Notes: generated by a model from the letters alone, not told the origin. DNA of 64,000 nucleotides from Nocardioides sp. Arc9.136 (GCF_030506255.1 NZ_CP113431.1:1302001-1366000), one strand, 5' to 3'. Shown: positions 35,696-45,718, numbered from the stretch's first letter. A program made the numbers and translations.

Positions 35696-35701
35696 TATCG
35701 T
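35696..35701 (+). promoter_or_regulatory. -10 element of leaderless lipase gene
   Basis: TATCGT 7 nt before the GTG at 35709, the basis for choosing that start. Confidence 0.45.
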
Positions 35702-35708
35702 CGATCTC

Positions 35709-36878
35709 GTGCCCCTCGCCCCGCCCTCCGGTCCCACCTACCTCGACGCGCTGTCGCTGCTGAGCGAGGTCGCCGACGAGCTGGTCGTGCGCAGCGCGCG
35801 CGACACCCACGAGGCGTGGGCCGACCGTGTCCACGGCGTCACGCGGCGGGTCACGGGCGGCGCCTCGAGCGTCCCGGAGCGGGTCCACCGCGGGATCGCC
35901 GGAGCGGTGTACGCCGGCGTCTCGGCGAGCCTGCGCGCCGCCTCGGTCGGCCTGGACCGCGCCGCGGCCACCGGCGTCGGACCCCGGCTGGAGGACGGCC
36001 CCCGGGGCCGCTTCGTCAGCTCCGCGGTCAACGGGCTGATCGGCGACCGGCTGCTGCGCGAGCGCCCGCAGATGGCGATCCCCATGGCGGTGCGCCGGGA
36101 CGGGGCCGACGTGCCCCTCGACGACCTGGGCGCGGCGTTCCCCGCGGCGACCGGGAAGGTCGTCGTGTTCCTGCACGGCCTGTGCGAGAACGAGTCGTAC
36201 TGGGACCGCTGGCGCGAGCGCACCGGGACGACGTACGGCGAGGCGCTGGCCGCCCGCGGGTGGACACCGGTCTTCCTGCGCGCCAACACCGGGCTGGGCC
36301 TGCGCGAGAACGGCGTGGCGCTGTCCGCGCTGCTCCAGCGCCTGGTGGACGGGTGGCCGGTCGAGGTCGACCGGGTGGCCCTGGTCGGGCACTCCCTGGG
36401 CGGGCTCGTCGTGCGCGCCGCCGGCGCGGTGGCCACGGAGGCCGCGGCGCCGTGGACCGACCGGGTCGGCGACGTGGTCACGCTGGGCACCCCGCACCTC
36501 GGCGCCCCCATCGCGCGCGGCATCGGCCACGGCAGCCGGGGCCTCGGCGTGCTGCCGGAGACCGCTGCCTTCGGCCGTGTCCTGGACTGGCGCTCCGTCG
36601 GCGTCCACGACCTGGTGGCGGGCCTCGCCCACGACGTGCCGCCGCTGCCGCACGCCCGCTACCGGCTCGTCGCGGCGACCCTGACCCGGTCCCAGCGGCA
36701 CCCGGTGGGTGACGTCGTCGGCGACCTGCTCGTGCGGCCGCGGTCGGCGTACGGCCGCGACCGGCGGGGGCGCACGCTCTTCCCGGGCGGCGAGGTGCTG
36801 CACGTCGGACGCACCGACCACTTCGGGCTGCTCAACCACCCCGAGGTCCACCGCGCGATGGAACGATGGCTGCCGTGA
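35709..36878 (+). CDS. Alpha/beta-hydrolase, PGAP1/lipase-like
   Basis: A 389-residue protein. A helical N-terminal region of about 140 residues precedes an alpha/beta-hydrolase domain: FLHGLCENE (oxyanion strand), the nucleophile elbow GHSLGG near residue 228, and TLGTPHLGAPIA, which marks the PGAP1/lipase class. The catalytic His is probably in VGRTDHFGLLNH near residue 378. No signal peptide is obvious. GTG at 35709 is preferred on the -10 spacing; GTG at 35679 and 35694 are in frame. The SRPBCC gene starts 13 nt before its stop. Confidence 0.82.
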   Translation: MPLAPPSGPTYLDALSLLSEVADELVVRSARDTHEAWADRVHGVTRRVTGGASSVPERVHRGIAGAVYAGVSASLRAASVGLDRAAATGVGPRLEDGPRGRFVSSAVNGLIGDRLLRERPQMAIPMAVRRDGADVPLDDLGAAFPAATGKVVVFLHGLCENESYWDRWRERTGTTYGEALAARGWTPVFLRANTGLGLRENGVALSALLQRLVDGWPVEVDRVALVGHSLGGLVVRAAGAVATEAAAPWTDRVGDVVTLGTPHLGAPIARGIGHGSRGLGVLPETAAFGRVLDWRSVGVHDLVAGLAHDVPPLPHARYRLVAATLTRSQRHPVGDVVGDLLVRPRSAYGRDRRGRTLFPGGEVLHVGRTDHFGLLNHPEVHRAMERWLP

Positions 36879-37381
36879 CCGCCGCCGGAACCCCTGCCGC
36901 AACCCCCGCCGGCGCCCCGGACCGCGAGCTGCGCGCCGAGGCCGTCGTCGACGCACCGCCCGCCCACGTGTGGGCCCTGCTCACCGACCTCTCGCGGATG
37001 GGGGAGTGGAGCCCGGAGCTGGTGCGCATGGTGCCGCTGAAGCCGGGCGGCCTGCGGGTGGGGCAGTGGTACCTCGGGGTGAACCGTCGCGGCCTGGCCG
37101 TGTGGCCGACCCGCAACGTCGTCGACGAGCTCCTCCCGGGCCTGCGGCTCGCCTGGCTGACCACGTCCAGCGGTGCGCGCTGGGTCTGGGAGCTGTCCCC
37201 GGAGGGGCCGCAGGGACGCGCGACGCGCGTGGTCCACCGGCGCCCCGTGCCGCGGCGCCTCACGCGGGTGAGCGCGGTCTTCGCACCGCTCGCCCTGGGC
37301 GGCTCCGCGGCGCACGCCGACGAGCTGGAACAGGGCATGGCGCGCACCGTCGAGCGGCTCCGGACGGCCGCCGAGGGGTGA
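36866..37381 (+). CDS. SRPBCC (START/polyketide cyclase-like) family protein
   Basis: A 171-residue protein with the SRPBCC fold. After an Ala/Pro-rich start (1-20) the first strand and helix read AEAVVDAPPAHVWALLTDLSRMGEWSPE, the standard opening of the family, and the long C-terminal helix reads LEQGMARTVERLR. These proteins bind hydrophobic ligands in a deep cavity. The ligand is unknown. ATG at 36866 overlaps the lipase gene by 13 nt in another frame, so the two are translationally coupled and may act on a shared lipid. Confidence 0.82.
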   Translation: MAAVTAAGTPAATPAGAPDRELRAEAVVDAPPAHVWALLTDLSRMGEWSPELVRMVPLKPGGLRVGQWYLGVNRRGLAVWPTRNVVDELLPGLRLAWLTTSSGARWVWELSPEGPQGRATRVVHRRPVPRRLTRVSAVFAPLALGGSAAHADELEQGMARTVERLRTAAEG

Positions 37382-37432
37382 CCGGCCCCGCGCGCCGACC
37401 GCGGCGCGAACCCGCCCGCGGCGGGACGAAAT

Positions 37433-37452
37433 CCGCTGTCGGCGAACAGCGG
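37433..37452. promoter_or_regulatory. Putative ClgR-type operator upstream of clpP1
   Basis: A 20-bp palindrome, CCGCTGT and ACAGCGG around CGGCGA, lies 33 bp upstream of the clpP1 -10. Its minus-strand reading contains GTTCGCC...GCG, similar to the GTTCGC-type sites described for the ClgR activator of clp genes in Streptomyces. Confidence 0.5.
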
Positions 37453-37485
37453 GGGAGAACCCGTGGAAGTGTCGGGACAGCGGGC

Positions 37486-37491
37486 TAGGGT
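37486..37491 (+). promoter_or_regulatory. -10 element of leaderless clpP1
   Basis: TAGGGT 7 nt before the GTG at 37499. Confidence 0.55.
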
Positions 37492-37498
37492 CGACGAC

Positions 37499-38140
37499 GT
37501 GACCCAGAACCCCAGCCTCTCCGGCGCCCCTGAGATGAACGGCGGCGCAGGCCTGAACGTCCTCGACGACCACATCTACCAGCGTCTGCTGCGCGAGCGG
37601 ATCGTGTTCCTCGGCTCGGAGGTCCGCGACCAGAACGCCAACGCGATCTGCGCCCAGCTGCTGCTGCTCTCGGCCGAGGACCCCGAGGCCGACATCTTCC
37701 TGCACATCAACAGCCCGGGTGGTTCCGTGGACGCCGGCATGGCGATCTACGACACCATGAACTACATCCCCAACGACGTCGCGACGGTCGGCATGGGCCT
37801 GGCCGCCTCGATGGGCCAGTTCCTGCTCTGCGCCGGCACCAAGGGCAAGCGCTACGCCCTGCCGCACGCGCGGATCATGATGCACCAGCCCTCCTCGGGC
37901 ATGGGCGGCTCCGCCTCCGACATCAAGATCCAGGCGCAGCAGTCGCTGCACATCAAGCAGGTCCTGCTCGACCTCATCGCCGAGCACACCGGCCAGTCGC
38001 GCGAGCAGGTCGAGGCCGACGCCGACCGCGACCGCTGGTTCACCGCCGACCAGGCCAAGGAGTACGGCCTCGTCGACCAGGTCGTCAAGTCCGCCCGCGA
38101 GGCAGCCGACGACGGCCGCCCGGCCCACCAGAAGGACTGA
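37499..38140 (+). CDS. clpP1: ATP-dependent Clp protease proteolytic subunit, first copy
   Basis: A 213-residue serine protease subunit forming a mixed ClpP1P2 tetradecamer with the next gene product. Catalytic Ser104 lies in GLAASMGQF and His129 in MMHQPSSG; the Asp is near DRDRWF. The handle-domain helix and SPGGSV turn are typical. A short propeptide of about 20 residues (rich in Asn, Gly, Pro) is expected to be removed. GTG at 37499 was chosen from the TAGGGT spacing; an in-frame ATG at 37463 would sit upstream of that -10. The clpP2 gene begins 5 nt after the stop. Expression is probably under ClgR. Confidence 0.95.
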   Translation: MTQNPSLSGAPEMNGGAGLNVLDDHIYQRLLRERIVFLGSEVRDQNANAICAQLLLLSAEDPEADIFLHINSPGGSVDAGMAIYDTMNYIPNDVATVGMGLAASMGQFLLCAGTKGKRYALPHARIMMHQPSSGMGGSASDIKIQAQQSLHIKQVLLDLIAEHTGQSREQVEADADRDRWFTADQAKEYGLVDQVVKSAREAADDGRPAHQKD

Positions 38141-38145
38141 ACAAC

Positions 38146-38760
38146 ATGAACTACTACATCCCGCAGTGGGAAGAGCGGACCTCCTACGGGTTCCGCCGCA
38201 TCGACCCCTACGCGAAGCTCTTCGAGGACCGGATCATCTACCTCGGCACGCCGATCTCCGACGACGTCGCGAACGCCGTCATCGCGCAGCTGATGTGCCT
38301 GGAGTCGATGAACCCCGACCAGGACGTGCAGATCTACATCAACAGCCCCGGTGGCTCGTTCACCGCGCTGACGGCGATCTACGACACGATGAACTTCATC
38401 AAGCCCGACGTGCAGACCGTGTGCATCGGGCAGGCCGCCTCGGCCGCCGCGATCCTGCTCGCCGCCGGCACCAAGGGCAAGCGCCTCGCGCTCCCGAACA
38501 GCCGGATCCTCATCCACCAGCCCTACACCGAGGGCACGTTCGGCCAGACCTCGGACATCGAGATCCAGGCCAACGAGATCCTGCGGATGCGCGAGCTGCT
38601 CGAGCGGATGATCAGCACCCACTCCGGCAAGGACATGGAGCAGGTCAGCCGCGACATCGAGCGCGACAAGATCCTCACCGCCGACCAGGCCCTCGAGTAC
38701 GGCCTGATCGACACCGTGGTCGAGTCCCGCAAGGCGACCCCGGCGCTCCTGCCGTCCTGA
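38146..38760 (+). CDS. clpP2: ATP-dependent Clp protease proteolytic subunit, second copy
   Basis: A 204-residue partner of ClpP1. Catalytic Ser99 lies in GQAASAAAILL and His124 in ILIHQPYTEG, the latter being the usual GTFGQTSDIEIQA context of actinobacterial ClpP2. The N-terminus MNYYIPQWEERTSYGFRRID is also distinctive of this copy. Actinobacteria need both subunits for activity, and ClpX docks on the ClpP2 face in mycobacteria. Its ATG is 5 nt after clpP1, with AAGGA in the clpP1 tail as ribosome binding site. A hairpin follows before clpX. Confidence 0.95.
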   Translation: MNYYIPQWEERTSYGFRRIDPYAKLFEDRIIYLGTPISDDVANAVIAQLMCLESMNPDQDVQIYINSPGGSFTALTAIYDTMNFIKPDVQTVCIGQAASAAAILLAAGTKGKRLALPNSRILIHQPYTEGTFGQTSDIEIQANEILRMRELLERMISTHSGKDMEQVSRDIERDKILTADQALEYGLIDTVVESRKATPALLPS

Positions 38761-38766
38761 CGCGTC

Positions 38767-38801
38767 CCCCGTGTCGGCCCCCTCGCGGGGCCGGCACGGG
38801 G
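38767..38801 (+). terminator. Hairpin terminator or attenuator between clpP2 and clpX
   Basis: A 15-bp stem (38767-38781 with 38787-38801), perfect but for one G-T pair, with a 5-nt loop. It likely separates clpP1P2 transcription from clpX. Confidence 0.7.
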
Positions 38802-38845
38802 TACCGTCTCCTGAGTTTCAGCACTGTTGAGGAGGATGACCGACC

Positions 38846-40129
38846 GTGGCGCGTATCGGTGACGGTGGCGACCTGCTGAAGTGTTCCTTCTGCGGAAAGA
38901 GCCAGAAGCAGGTCAAGAAGCTCATCGCGGGCCCCGGGGTCTACATCTGCGACGAGTGCATCGACCTGTGCAACGAGATCATCGAGGAGGAGCTCAGCGA
39001 GGGCGCCGAGGTCAGCCTCGAGGAGCTGCCCAAGCCCAAGGAGATCTTCGAGTTCCTCAACTCCTACGTGATCGGCCAGGAGCAGGCCAAGAAGTCGCTC
39101 GCGGTGGCGGTGTACAACCACTACAAGCGCGTGCAGGCCGGCCTCCAGCCCGTCGCGGGCAAGCACAGCAAGGAGGAGGTCGTCGAGGTCGCGAAGTCCA
39201 ACATCCTCGTGATCGGACCCACCGGCTGCGGCAAGACCTACCTCGCCCAGACCCTCGCGCGGATGCTGAACGTCCCCTTCGCGATCGCCGACGCCACCGC
39301 GCTCACCGAGGCCGGGTACGTCGGTGAGGACGTCGAGAACATCCTGCTCAAGCTGATCCAGGCCGCCGACTACGACGTCAAGAAGGCCGAGACGGGGATC
39401 ATCTACATCGACGAGATCGACAAGGTGGCCCGCAAGGCCGAGAACCCGTCGATCACCCGGGACGTCTCCGGCGAGGGCGTCCAGCAGGCGCTGCTGAAGA
39501 TCATCGAGGGCACGACCGCCTCGGTCCCACCGCAGGGCGGCCGCAAGCACCCGCACCAGGAGTTCATCCAGATCGACACCACGAACATCCTGTTCGTGGT
39601 CGGCGGCGCCTTCGCCGGGCTCGAGCACATCATCGAGCAGCGGGTGGGCAAGAAGACCCTGGGCTTCACCGCCGACGTCCGCGGCCAGGCCGAGCGCGAG
39701 GCCGACGACCTGCTCCAGCAGGTCCGCCCCGAGGACCTCACCAAGTTCGGCCTGATCCCCGAGTTCATCGGCCGCCTGCCCCTGATCGCGAGCGTCAACA
39801 AGCTCGACCAGGAGGCGCTGGTGCAGATCCTGACCGAGCCGCGCAACGCGCTGGTCAAGCAGTACCAGAAGCTCTTCGAGCTCGACGGCGTCGACCTGGA
39901 GTTCACCGAGGACGCCATCGCCGCGATCGCCGACAAGGCGCTCGAGCGGGGCACCGGTGCGCGTGGCCTGCGGGCGATCATCGAGGAGGTCCTCCTCCAC
40001 GTGATGTACGACGTGCCCTCCCGCGGCGACATCGCCAAGGTCGTCCTGACCGGTGACGTCGTCGAGGGTGTGGCGGCGCCCACCCTCGTCCCGCGCGAGG
40101 TCGAGACCAAGAAGAAGAAGTCGGCCTGA
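38846..40129 (+). CDS. clpX: ClpX, ATP-binding unfoldase of the Clp protease
   Basis: A 427-residue AAA+ unfoldase that feeds substrates to ClpP. The N-terminal zinc-binding domain has four Cys in CSFCGK...CDEC (residues 12-40). Walker A is GPTGCGKT near residue 125, Walker B IIYIDEID near 190, the pore loop GYVGED near 158, and the RKHPHQE loop near 233 corresponds to the RKH motif. Sensor 2 lies in [14 protein letters not shown] at 38846 has GAGGAGGA 10 nt upstream. Its own promoter must lie in the 85-nt gap after clpP2, past the hairpin. Confidence 0.97.
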   Translation: MARIGDGGDLLKCSFCGKSQKQVKKLIAGPGVYICDECIDLCNEIIEEELSEGAEVSLEELPKPKEIFEFLNSYVIGQEQAKKSLAVAVYNHYKRVQAGLQPVAGKHSKEEVVEVAKSNILVIGPTGCGKTYLAQTLARMLNVPFAIADATALTEAGYVGEDVENILLKLIQAADYDVKKAETGIIYIDEIDKVARKAENPSITRDVSGEGVQQALLKIIEGTTASVPPQGGRKHPHQEFIQIDTTNILFVVGGAFAGLEHIIEQRVGKKTLGFTADVRGQAEREADDLLQQVRPEDLTKFGLIPEFIGRLPLIASVNKLDQEALVQILTEPRNALVKQYQKLFELDGVDLEFTEDAIAAIADKALERGTGARGLRAIIEEVLLHVMYDVPSRGDIAKVVLTGDVVEGVAAPTLVPREVETKKKKSA

Positions 40130-40132
40130 GCC

Positions 40133-40161
40133 GCCGGGCCGGGGTCCGACCCCGGCCCGGC
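40133..40161 (+). terminator. Hairpin terminator after clpX
   Basis: A 13-bp perfect stem (40133-40145 with 40149-40161) with a 3-nt loop starts 3 nt after the clpX stop. The following 180 nt before the next CDS show no other clear feature. Confidence 0.75.
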
Positions 40162-40342
40162 AGGCGCGGTCCGTCGACCGGCTGGGCGACCGGCTGACCG
40201 GCCACCGGTCAGGTGTCCGATGGCCCCCCGGCGTGGCCCGATCGGGCCATTCCGCTGCGCGGATGCGGCGCGCACACTCGAGGTGGGGGACACTCGTGCT
40301 CGTCGACCGCAGTACTCCTGATCGGGCAGGAAGGGAAGAGCC

Positions 40343-40948
40343 GTGGCCACCCAGCACCAGGCGCCCCTCGCGGCCTTCGTCATCGTGACGGTGGTCGCCG
40401 GTGCCGTCGCCGCCCAGTCGCTGTACGGCGACCGGGCCGGCCGCACGAGCGACACGGTCGCGGCCACGAGCACCCCCTCGGTCCAGGTGCCGCGCGCGGT
40501 CGCCCCGTCGCCCCCGCCGTCCTCCGGCGCGCCCGCGGGCGCGCCGACCCCGACGACCCCCACCAGCGGCGCCGGTGGTCCGTCCGAGCGCCCCTCGGAG
40601 GGCGACGTGCCGGCCATCGCCGCCGACGGCCTGCCGCCCGGCCTCATCGACGTGATCCCGGGGCTCGCGGCGTTCCTGGGCAGCGGTGCTGCCCAGCCCC
40701 CGGCGTCCGGCCCGGGGGAGCAGGCGCCGCCGACCGAGCTCGCGCCCACCGCCGGCCCCTCGGAGGAGCCCAGCCCGACGGAGCCCTCGCCCAGCGGTCA
40801 GCCGAGCCCGTCACCGACCACGTCGCCCGACCCCACGCCCACGGGGTCACCGACCGGGTCGCCCGGTCCGAGCGGCGGCGCGGAACGGCCGGTCGAGCAG
40901 CCCACCGGGCATCCCACCGGGCAGCCCACCGGGTCGCCGACCCCCTGA
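40343..40948 (+). CDS. Exported Pro/Ser/Thr-rich protein
   Basis: A 201-residue protein of unknown function. One N-terminal hydrophobic helix (residues 8-25, [19 protein letters not shown]) would anchor it or act as a signal peptide. The rest is almost entirely Pro, Ser, Thr, Gly and Ala, with one ordered-looking hydrophobic segment (about 90-112, [22 protein letters not shown]). PTG and SPTGSP repeats fill the last 60 residues, a composition typical of mannosylated or wall-spanning actinobacterial proteins. GTG at 40343 follows GGGAAG. It converges with valS. Confidence 0.6.
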   Translation: MATQHQAPLAAFVIVTVVAGAVAAQSLYGDRAGRTSDTVAATSTPSVQVPRAVAPSPPPSSGAPAGAPTPTTPTSGAGGPSERPSEGDVPAIAADGLPPGLIDVIPGLAAFLGSGAAQPPASGPGEQAPPTELAPTAGPSEEPSPTEPSPSGQPSPSPTTSPDPTPTGSPTGSPGPSGGAERPVEQPTGHPTGQPTGSPTP

Positions 40949-40988
40949 CGGGGCCGGCCGGCGGGCAGCCCAGCGGCTGCGGGCCCGC

Positions 40989-43622
40989 TCAGGCCTCGGC
41001 GACCGGCGCGAGTTCGGCGGCGACGGACAGCTCGGTGGTCGAGCCGTCCACGGTGAACACCAGGTCACCGACGACCTTGCCGCTGCGGCGCAGGTCGTCC
41101 GCGGCGACCTCGGCCGCGCGGACCAGCGCCTCCGGCCCGGTCACCTCCACGCGGGAGAGCTCGGCACGCATGGAGACCTTCGCCTGGGACTTGGCGCCGC
41201 GGATGCCCGCGAGCGCGGAGGCGACGGCGTCGACGGTGCTCGGGTCGGCGGCCGCGGCGGAGCCGAGGTCCAGCTCGGTCGGCCACGGCGCACGGTGGAT
41301 CGAGCCGTGGTCGTCGCCGCGGGGGCGCCACCACGACCAGACCTCCTCGGTGACGTAGGGGAGGAACGGCGCGAGCAGGCGCAGCTGCACCTCGAGGGCC
41401 AGCGCGAGGGTCGCGCGCGCCGAGGCGGTGGCGGGGCCGCCGTCCTCGTCGTACGCGCGCTCCTTGACCAGCTCGAGGTAGTCGTCGCAGAACTCCCAGA
41501 AGAACTTCTCCACGGCCTCGAGGGCGGTCGTGTAGTCGTAGGCCTCGAACGCGTCCGTGGCACGGGTGACCACGTTGGCCAGGCGGGCGAGCAGCGCGCA
41601 GTCGACCGGCTCGGAGACCTCGAAGGCGTTGAGCTCGGTGGCGCCGACGCCGCCGAGGACGAACTTCGAGGCGTTGAGGACCTTCATCGCCAGCCGGCGG
41701 CCGACCTTCATCTGGCTCTCGTCGAATGGCGAGTCCAGCCCGGGCCGCGACATGGCGGCCCGCCAGCGGACGGCGTCCGCGCCGAACTTGTCGAGGATCT
41801 CGGTGGGGACCACGACGTTGCCCTTGGACTTCGACATCTTCTTGCGGTCGGGGTCGACCACGAAGCCGGAGATCAGCGCGTGGGTCCACGGTGTGACGCC
41901 CTGCTCGAAGTGGGCGCGCACGACCCGGGAGAACAGCCAGGTGCGGATGATGTCGTGGGCCTGAGTGGCCAGGTCCATCGGGAAGACCCGCTCGAAGAGG
42001 TCGGGGTCGTCCTCCCAGCCGCCGGCGATCTGCGGGGTGAGGGAGGAGGTGGCCCAGGTGTCCATCACGTCGGGGTCGCCGATGAACCCGCCGGCGCGGC
42101 CGCGCTGGTCCTCGCCGTACCCGCGCGGAGCGTCGGTCGAGGGGTCGACCGGGAGCTCGGCCTCGCTGGGCAGCAGCGGGTGGTCGTAGTCGGGCTCGCC
42201 CTGGTCGTCCAGCGGGTACCAGACCGGGAACGGGATGCCGAAGAAGCGCTGGCGCGAGATCAGCCAGTCGCCGTTCAGGCCGCCGACCCAGTTGTCGTAG
42301 CGGTGCTTCATGTGGGTGGGGACCCAGGTGATCTCCGACCCGCGGGCGACCAGCTCGTCGCGCAGGCCGGCGTCGCGACCGCCGTTGCGGATGTACCACT
42401 GCCGCGTCGCGACGATCTCGAGCGGCTTGTCGCCCTTCTCGAAGAAGTTCGTCATCCGCTGGGTGGGCTTCGGGTCGCCGTCGAGGTCGCCGCTCTCGCG
42501 GAGCAGCCCGACCATCTCCTCGCGGGCGGAGAACGTCGTCTTCCCCGCGAGGCGCTCGTACGCCGCCGCGGCCGGCGCGGCCGCGAGCCATTCCGGGGTC
42601 TCGCGGAGCAGGCGGCCGTCGCGACCGATGACGGTGCGGACGGGCAGCTGCAGCTCGCGCCACCACTGCACGTCGGTGAGGTCGCCGAAGGTGCAGCACA
42701 TGGCGATGCCCGCGCCCTTGTCCATCTCCGCGGCCGGGTGGGGGAGGACCGGCACCTGGACGCCGAAGACCGGCGAGGCGACGGTCGTGCCGAACAGCGG
42801 CTGGTAGCGCTCGTCGTCGGGGTGCGCGATCAGGGCGACGACGGCCGGGATCAGCTCGGGCCGGGTCGTCTCGATGTGGACGGCAGTGCCGTCGGCCTGG
42901 TGGAAGGCCACGCGGTGGTAGGCGCCGGCGTACTCGCGCGCCTCGAGCTCGGCCTGCGCGACGGCGGTCTGGAAGGTGACGTCCCAGAGGGTCGGCGCCT
43001 CCTGGAGGTAGGCCTCCCCACGGGCGAAGTTGCGCAGGAAGGCGCGCTGGCTGGCGGTCTGCGCCTTGGGGCCGATGGTCGTGTAGTGCTGGTCCCAGTC
43101 GACCGAGAGGCCGAGGGTGCGCCACAGCGACTCGAAGACCTGCTCGTCCTGCTCGACCAGCCGCTCGCACAGGGCGACGAAGTTGGGCCGGCTGATCGGC
43201 ACCTGCTTCTTCGGGTCCGGCTTCTCCGGTGGGGTGAAGTCGGGGTCGTAGGGCAGCGAGGGGTCGCAGCGCACGCCGAAGTAGTTCTGCACCCGGCGCT
43301 CGGTGGGCAGGCCGTTGTCGTCCCAGCCCATCGGGTAGAAGACCGACTTGCCGCGCATCCGCTGGAAGCGCGCGACGACGTCGGTGTGGGTGTAGGAGAA
43401 GACGTGGCCGACGTGCAGGCTGCCGCTGACGGTCGGGGGCGGGGTGTCGATCGAGAAGACGTTCTCCCGCGGCTGGGTGCGGTCGAAGGCGTAGGTCTGC
43501 TCGGTCTTCCAGTGCTCGGCCCACTTCTGCTCGAGCCCCTCCAACGCGGGCTTCTCCGGTACGGCGAGCGCGCGAGGGGCGCTCGGCGTGTCGGGGGCCT
43601 GCTGCTGAGGGGTCTCGGTCAT
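40989..43622 (-). CDS. valS: Valyl-tRNA synthetase
   Basis: An 877-residue class I synthetase. The HIGH motif appears as HVGH at residues 70-73 and KMSKS near residue 594. The editing CP1 domain (about 190-330) that clears Thr-tRNA-Val includes [11 protein letters not shown]. An anticodon-binding helical domain follows, then a C-terminal coiled-coil-like arm (from about 790, [16 protein letters not shown]). ATG at 43622 has TAGGCT 6 nt upstream. Although the clpX-valS-folC neighbourhood is conserved, valS here is on the minus strand while clpX and folC are on the plus strand. Confidence 0.97.
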   Translation of the reverse strand: MTETPQQQAPDTPSAPRALAVPEKPALEGLEQKWAEHWKTEQTYAFDRTQPRENVFSIDTPPPTVSGSLHVGHVFSYTHTDVVARFQRMRGKSVFYPMGWDDNGLPTERRVQNYFGVRCDPSLPYDPDFTPPEKPDPKKQVPISRPNFVALCERLVEQDEQVFESLWRTLGLSVDWDQHYTTIGPKAQTASQRAFLRNFARGEAYLQEAPTLWDVTFQTAVAQAELEAREYAGAYHRVAFHQADGTAVHIETTRPELIPAVVALIAHPDDERYQPLFGTTVASPVFGVQVPVLPHPAAEMDKGAGIAMCCTFGDLTDVQWWRELQLPVRTVIGRDGRLLRETPEWLAAAPAAAAYERLAGKTTFSAREEMVGLLRESGDLDGDPKPTQRMTNFFEKGDKPLEIVATRQWYIRNGGRDAGLRDELVARGSEITWVPTHMKHRYDNWVGGLNGDWLISRQRFFGIPFPVWYPLDDQGEPDYDHPLLPSEAELPVDPSTDAPRGYGEDQRGRAGGFIGDPDVMDTWATSSLTPQIAGGWEDDPDLFERVFPMDLATQAHDIIRTWLFSRVVRAHFEQGVTPWTHALISGFVVDPDRKKMSKSKGNVVVPTEILDKFGADAVRWRAAMSRPGLDSPFDESQMKVGRRLAMKVLNASKFVLGGVGATELNAFEVSEPVDCALLARLANVVTRATDAFEAYDYTTALEAVEKFFWEFCDDYLELVKERAYDEDGGPATASARATLALALEVQLRLLAPFLPYVTEEVWSWWRPRGDDHGSIHRAPWPTELDLGSAAAADPSTVDAVASALAGIRGAKSQAKVSMRAELSRVEVTGPEALVRAAEVAADDLRRSGKVVGDLVFTVDGSTTELSVAAELAPVAEA

Positions 43623-43628
43623 GGGCGA

Positions 43629-43634
43629 AGCCTA
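43629..43634 (-). promoter_or_regulatory. -10 element of leaderless valS
   Basis: TAGGCT on the minus strand, 6 nt before the ATG. No T-box leader could fit. Confidence 0.5.
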
Positions 43635-43688
43635 GTTCGGCCGCTCCGACCTGCGGAAACCGGTTGCCGTTCGCCGGGCACGGGTGCA

Positions 43689-43694
43689 TACCCT
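43689..43694 (+). promoter_or_regulatory. -10 element of leaderless GNAT gene
   Basis: TACCCT 7 nt before the ATG at 43702. Confidence 0.5.
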
Positions 43695-43701
43695 CCCCGG
43701 C

Positions 43702-44613
43702 ATGCCCGAGCCGGATCCCCACCACATCACGATCACGACCGACCCGGCCGCCTTCCTCGCCGAGGCCGGCGAGCACCTGGCGGCCGACCCCGTCGTGACC
43801 ACCGTGGTGGCCACGGTGACGCGGCGGGCGGCCGACGACGACGCGCGCGGGGTGCCGCCGTCAGGGCGCCACCCGCGCTGGTGGGCGGTGGTCCGCGATG
43901 CCGACGGGACCGTCGTCGGTGCCGCGATGCGCACGGCGCCGTTCGCGCCGCACCCCGCCTACGTCCTGCCCACGCCGGCGCCCGCGGCGCGGACGCTCGC
44001 GCGCGTGCTGCACGAGCGCGGCGAGCGGCTCGCCGCGGTCAACGGCTCGCTGCCCGCGGCGCGGGTCGTCGCGGACGAGCTGGCCGGGCTCACCGGCGGT
44101 CGGGTCGTCGTCGAGGAGCACCTGCGGCTGTGGGAGCTGCCGGCCCTCGACGGTCTCGTCGACCACGCGGCCGCGGGCCGCCTGCGGGCCGCGACGCCCG
44201 GCGACGTACCGCTGTGCCTGGCGTGGTTCGAGGCGTTCGCGCTCGACGCGGCCGAGCAGGGCGGTCGCGAGGGTGCGCACCCGATGGACGGCGAGACCGC
44301 GGAGGGGATGGCGGCCCGGGTGGAGCGGGGACTGCTGTGGTTGTGGGAGTCCGCGGACGGTGAGGTGGTGCACCTGACGGCGCACAGCGAGCCGGCGTAC
44401 GGCGTGGTCCGGGTCGGCCCGGTCTTCACCCCGCGCGGGCACCGCAGCCACGGGTACGCGCGCGCCGCCGTCGCGCAGGTGACCCGGCGGGTGCTCGAGG
44501 CGGGGGACCGCGCCTGCCTCTACACCGACCAGGCCAACCCGACGTCGAACCGGGTCTACGCCGCGATCGGCTACCGCCCGGTCGCGGAGACCGTCAACCT
44601 GCTGGTGCGCTGA
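43702..44613 (+). CDS. GNAT-family N-acetyltransferase
   Basis: A 303-residue acetyltransferase. The first half (about 1-150) is a degenerate GNAT-like domain and the second (about 165-303) carries the acetyl-CoA site: VGPVFTPRGHRSHGYARAAVAQVTRRVL, with the R-G-x-x-S-x-G-Y-A loop, and CLYTDQANPTSNRVYAAIGYRPV as motif B. Two-lobed proteins of this kind are common in actinobacteria; the acceptor is unknown. ATG at 43702 was chosen over GTG at 43684 because a TANNNT hexamer sits 7 nt before it. The stop is one base from that of the convergent alcohol dehydrogenase. Confidence 0.85.
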   Translation: MPEPDPHHITITTDPAAFLAEAGEHLAADPVVTTVVATVTRRAADDDARGVPPSGRHPRWWAVVRDADGTVVGAAMRTAPFAPHPAYVLPTPAPAARTLARVLHERGERLAAVNGSLPAARVVADELAGLTGGRVVVEEHLRLWELPALDGLVDHAAAGRLRAATPGDVPLCLAWFEAFALDAAEQGGREGAHPMDGETAEGMAARVERGLLWLWESADGEVVHLTAHSEPAYGVVRVGPVFTPRGHRSHGYARAAVAQVTRRVLEAGDRACLYTDQANPTSNRVYAAIGYRPVAETVNLLVR

Positions 44614-44614
44614 C

Positions 44615-45712
44615 TCACCAGACCAGGACGGCCTTGACGACCCTGCCGTCGTGCAGGTCGGCCACCGCGGTGCCGATGTCCTCGAAGGAGTAGGTGCGGA
44701 TCCAGTCGTCGACGGGGAAGCTGCCCACGGCGTTCATCGCGATCAGCCGCGGCACCATCTCCTGGGGGTCCGAGTCGCCCTCGATCGAGCCCTTGACGAC
44801 CTTGCCGTTCTGCAGCATGTCGATCGCGTCGAGCTGGTACTCCTCGGCGCCGAGGCCCAGCACGACGAGCTCACCCCGGACGCCGAGCGCCTGCTGGGCC
44901 TGCTTGACCACGGCCGGCACCGCGGTGGTGTCGATGCCGTACGTCGCCCCGCCGCCGGTGAGCTCCTTGACCCGGTCGACGACCGGCTGCTCGCCCGGCG
45001 TCGAGGGGTCGACGGTGACCGCGCCGAGCGCGGCGGCCCGCTCGAGCCGGTCGGCGACCAGGTCGACGGCCACGACCGTGCCGGTGCCGGTCGTCGCCGC
45101 CGCGGCGACCGCGGCCAGCCCGACGGCGCCCGCGCCCCACACCACCAGGCTGTCCCCGGGCCCGGGCCGCAGGACGTTGAGCACGGTGCCGGCGCCGGTC
45201 TGGAAGCCGCAGCCGTACGGCGCGACCCGGGTGAGGTCGAGCTCCCGGTCGACCACCACGCAGTTGTCGGCGTACGCGAGGGCGTGCCGGGAGAAGGAGG
45301 ACTGCCCGAAGAAGTGGGAGAAGACCGGGCCGGAGTCGCGGGAGTACGCCGTCGAGCCGTCCATCCGCATGCCCATGTAGTTGAGCAGCAGCGAGGACTC
45401 GCAGTAGCCGACCTCGCCGGCCCGGCAGCGGTCGCACTGCCGGCAGGAGCGGAAGGAGAGGACCACGTGGTCGCCCACCTGGATCCCGGCGACGTCGGGG
45501 CCGACCGCCTCGACGACGCCGGCTCCCTCGTGCCCGAACACGTGGGGGTACATCTCGGCCGGCAGCATGGAGGCCATCGTGACGTCGGTGTGGCAGAGCC
45601 CGGTCGCCACGACCCGGACGAGCACCTCGTCGGCGCGCGGCCCCTCGAGCTCGACCTCCTCGAGGGCGAAGTCCTGTCCTGGGCCGTTCACGACGGCGAC
45701 CGTGGTGCGCAT
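44615..45712 (-). CDS. Zinc-dependent NAD(P) alcohol dehydrogenase
   Basis: A 365-residue medium-chain dehydrogenase. Catalytic zinc ligands are in GLCHTD (Cys near 39), GHEGAG (His near 60) and YGCGFQTG (Cys near 168). Four structural-zinc Cys appear in CRQCDRCRAGEVGYC. The Rossmann motif is WGAGAVGLAA near 195, followed by VAVDL, whose Asp favours NAD+. The pattern resembles aryl- or benzyl-alcohol dehydrogenases. TAGGTT lies 6 nt before the ATG on the minus strand. It diverges from folC, and its stop is one base from the GNAT stop. Substrate not determined. Confidence 0.92.
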   Translation of the reverse strand: MRTTVAVVNGPGQDFALEEVELEGPRADEVLVRVVATGLCHTDVTMASMLPAEMYPHVFGHEGAGVVEAVGPDVAGIQVGDHVVLSFRSCRQCDRCRAGEVGYCESSLLLNYMGMRMDGSTAYSRDSGPVFSHFFGQSSFSRHALAYADNCVVVDRELDLTRVAPYGCGFQTGAGTVLNVLRPGPGDSLVVWGAGAVGLAAVAAAATTGTGTVVAVDLVADRLERAAALGAVTVDPSTPGEQPVVDRVKELTGGGATYGIDTTAVPAVVKQAQQALGVRGELVVLGLGAEEYQLDAIDMLQNGKVVKGSIEGDSDPQEMVPRLIAMNAVGSFPVDDWIRTYSFEDIGTAVADLHDGRVVKAVLVW

Positions 45713-45718
45713 GCGGCC

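Noticed and set aside
40686..44363. A 1225-residue plus-strand open frame
   Set aside because: It runs antisense to valS and through the GNAT gene in the wrong frame, with Arg/Gly/Ala-rich composition typical of GC-driven shadow frames. valS and the GNAT protein explain the region.
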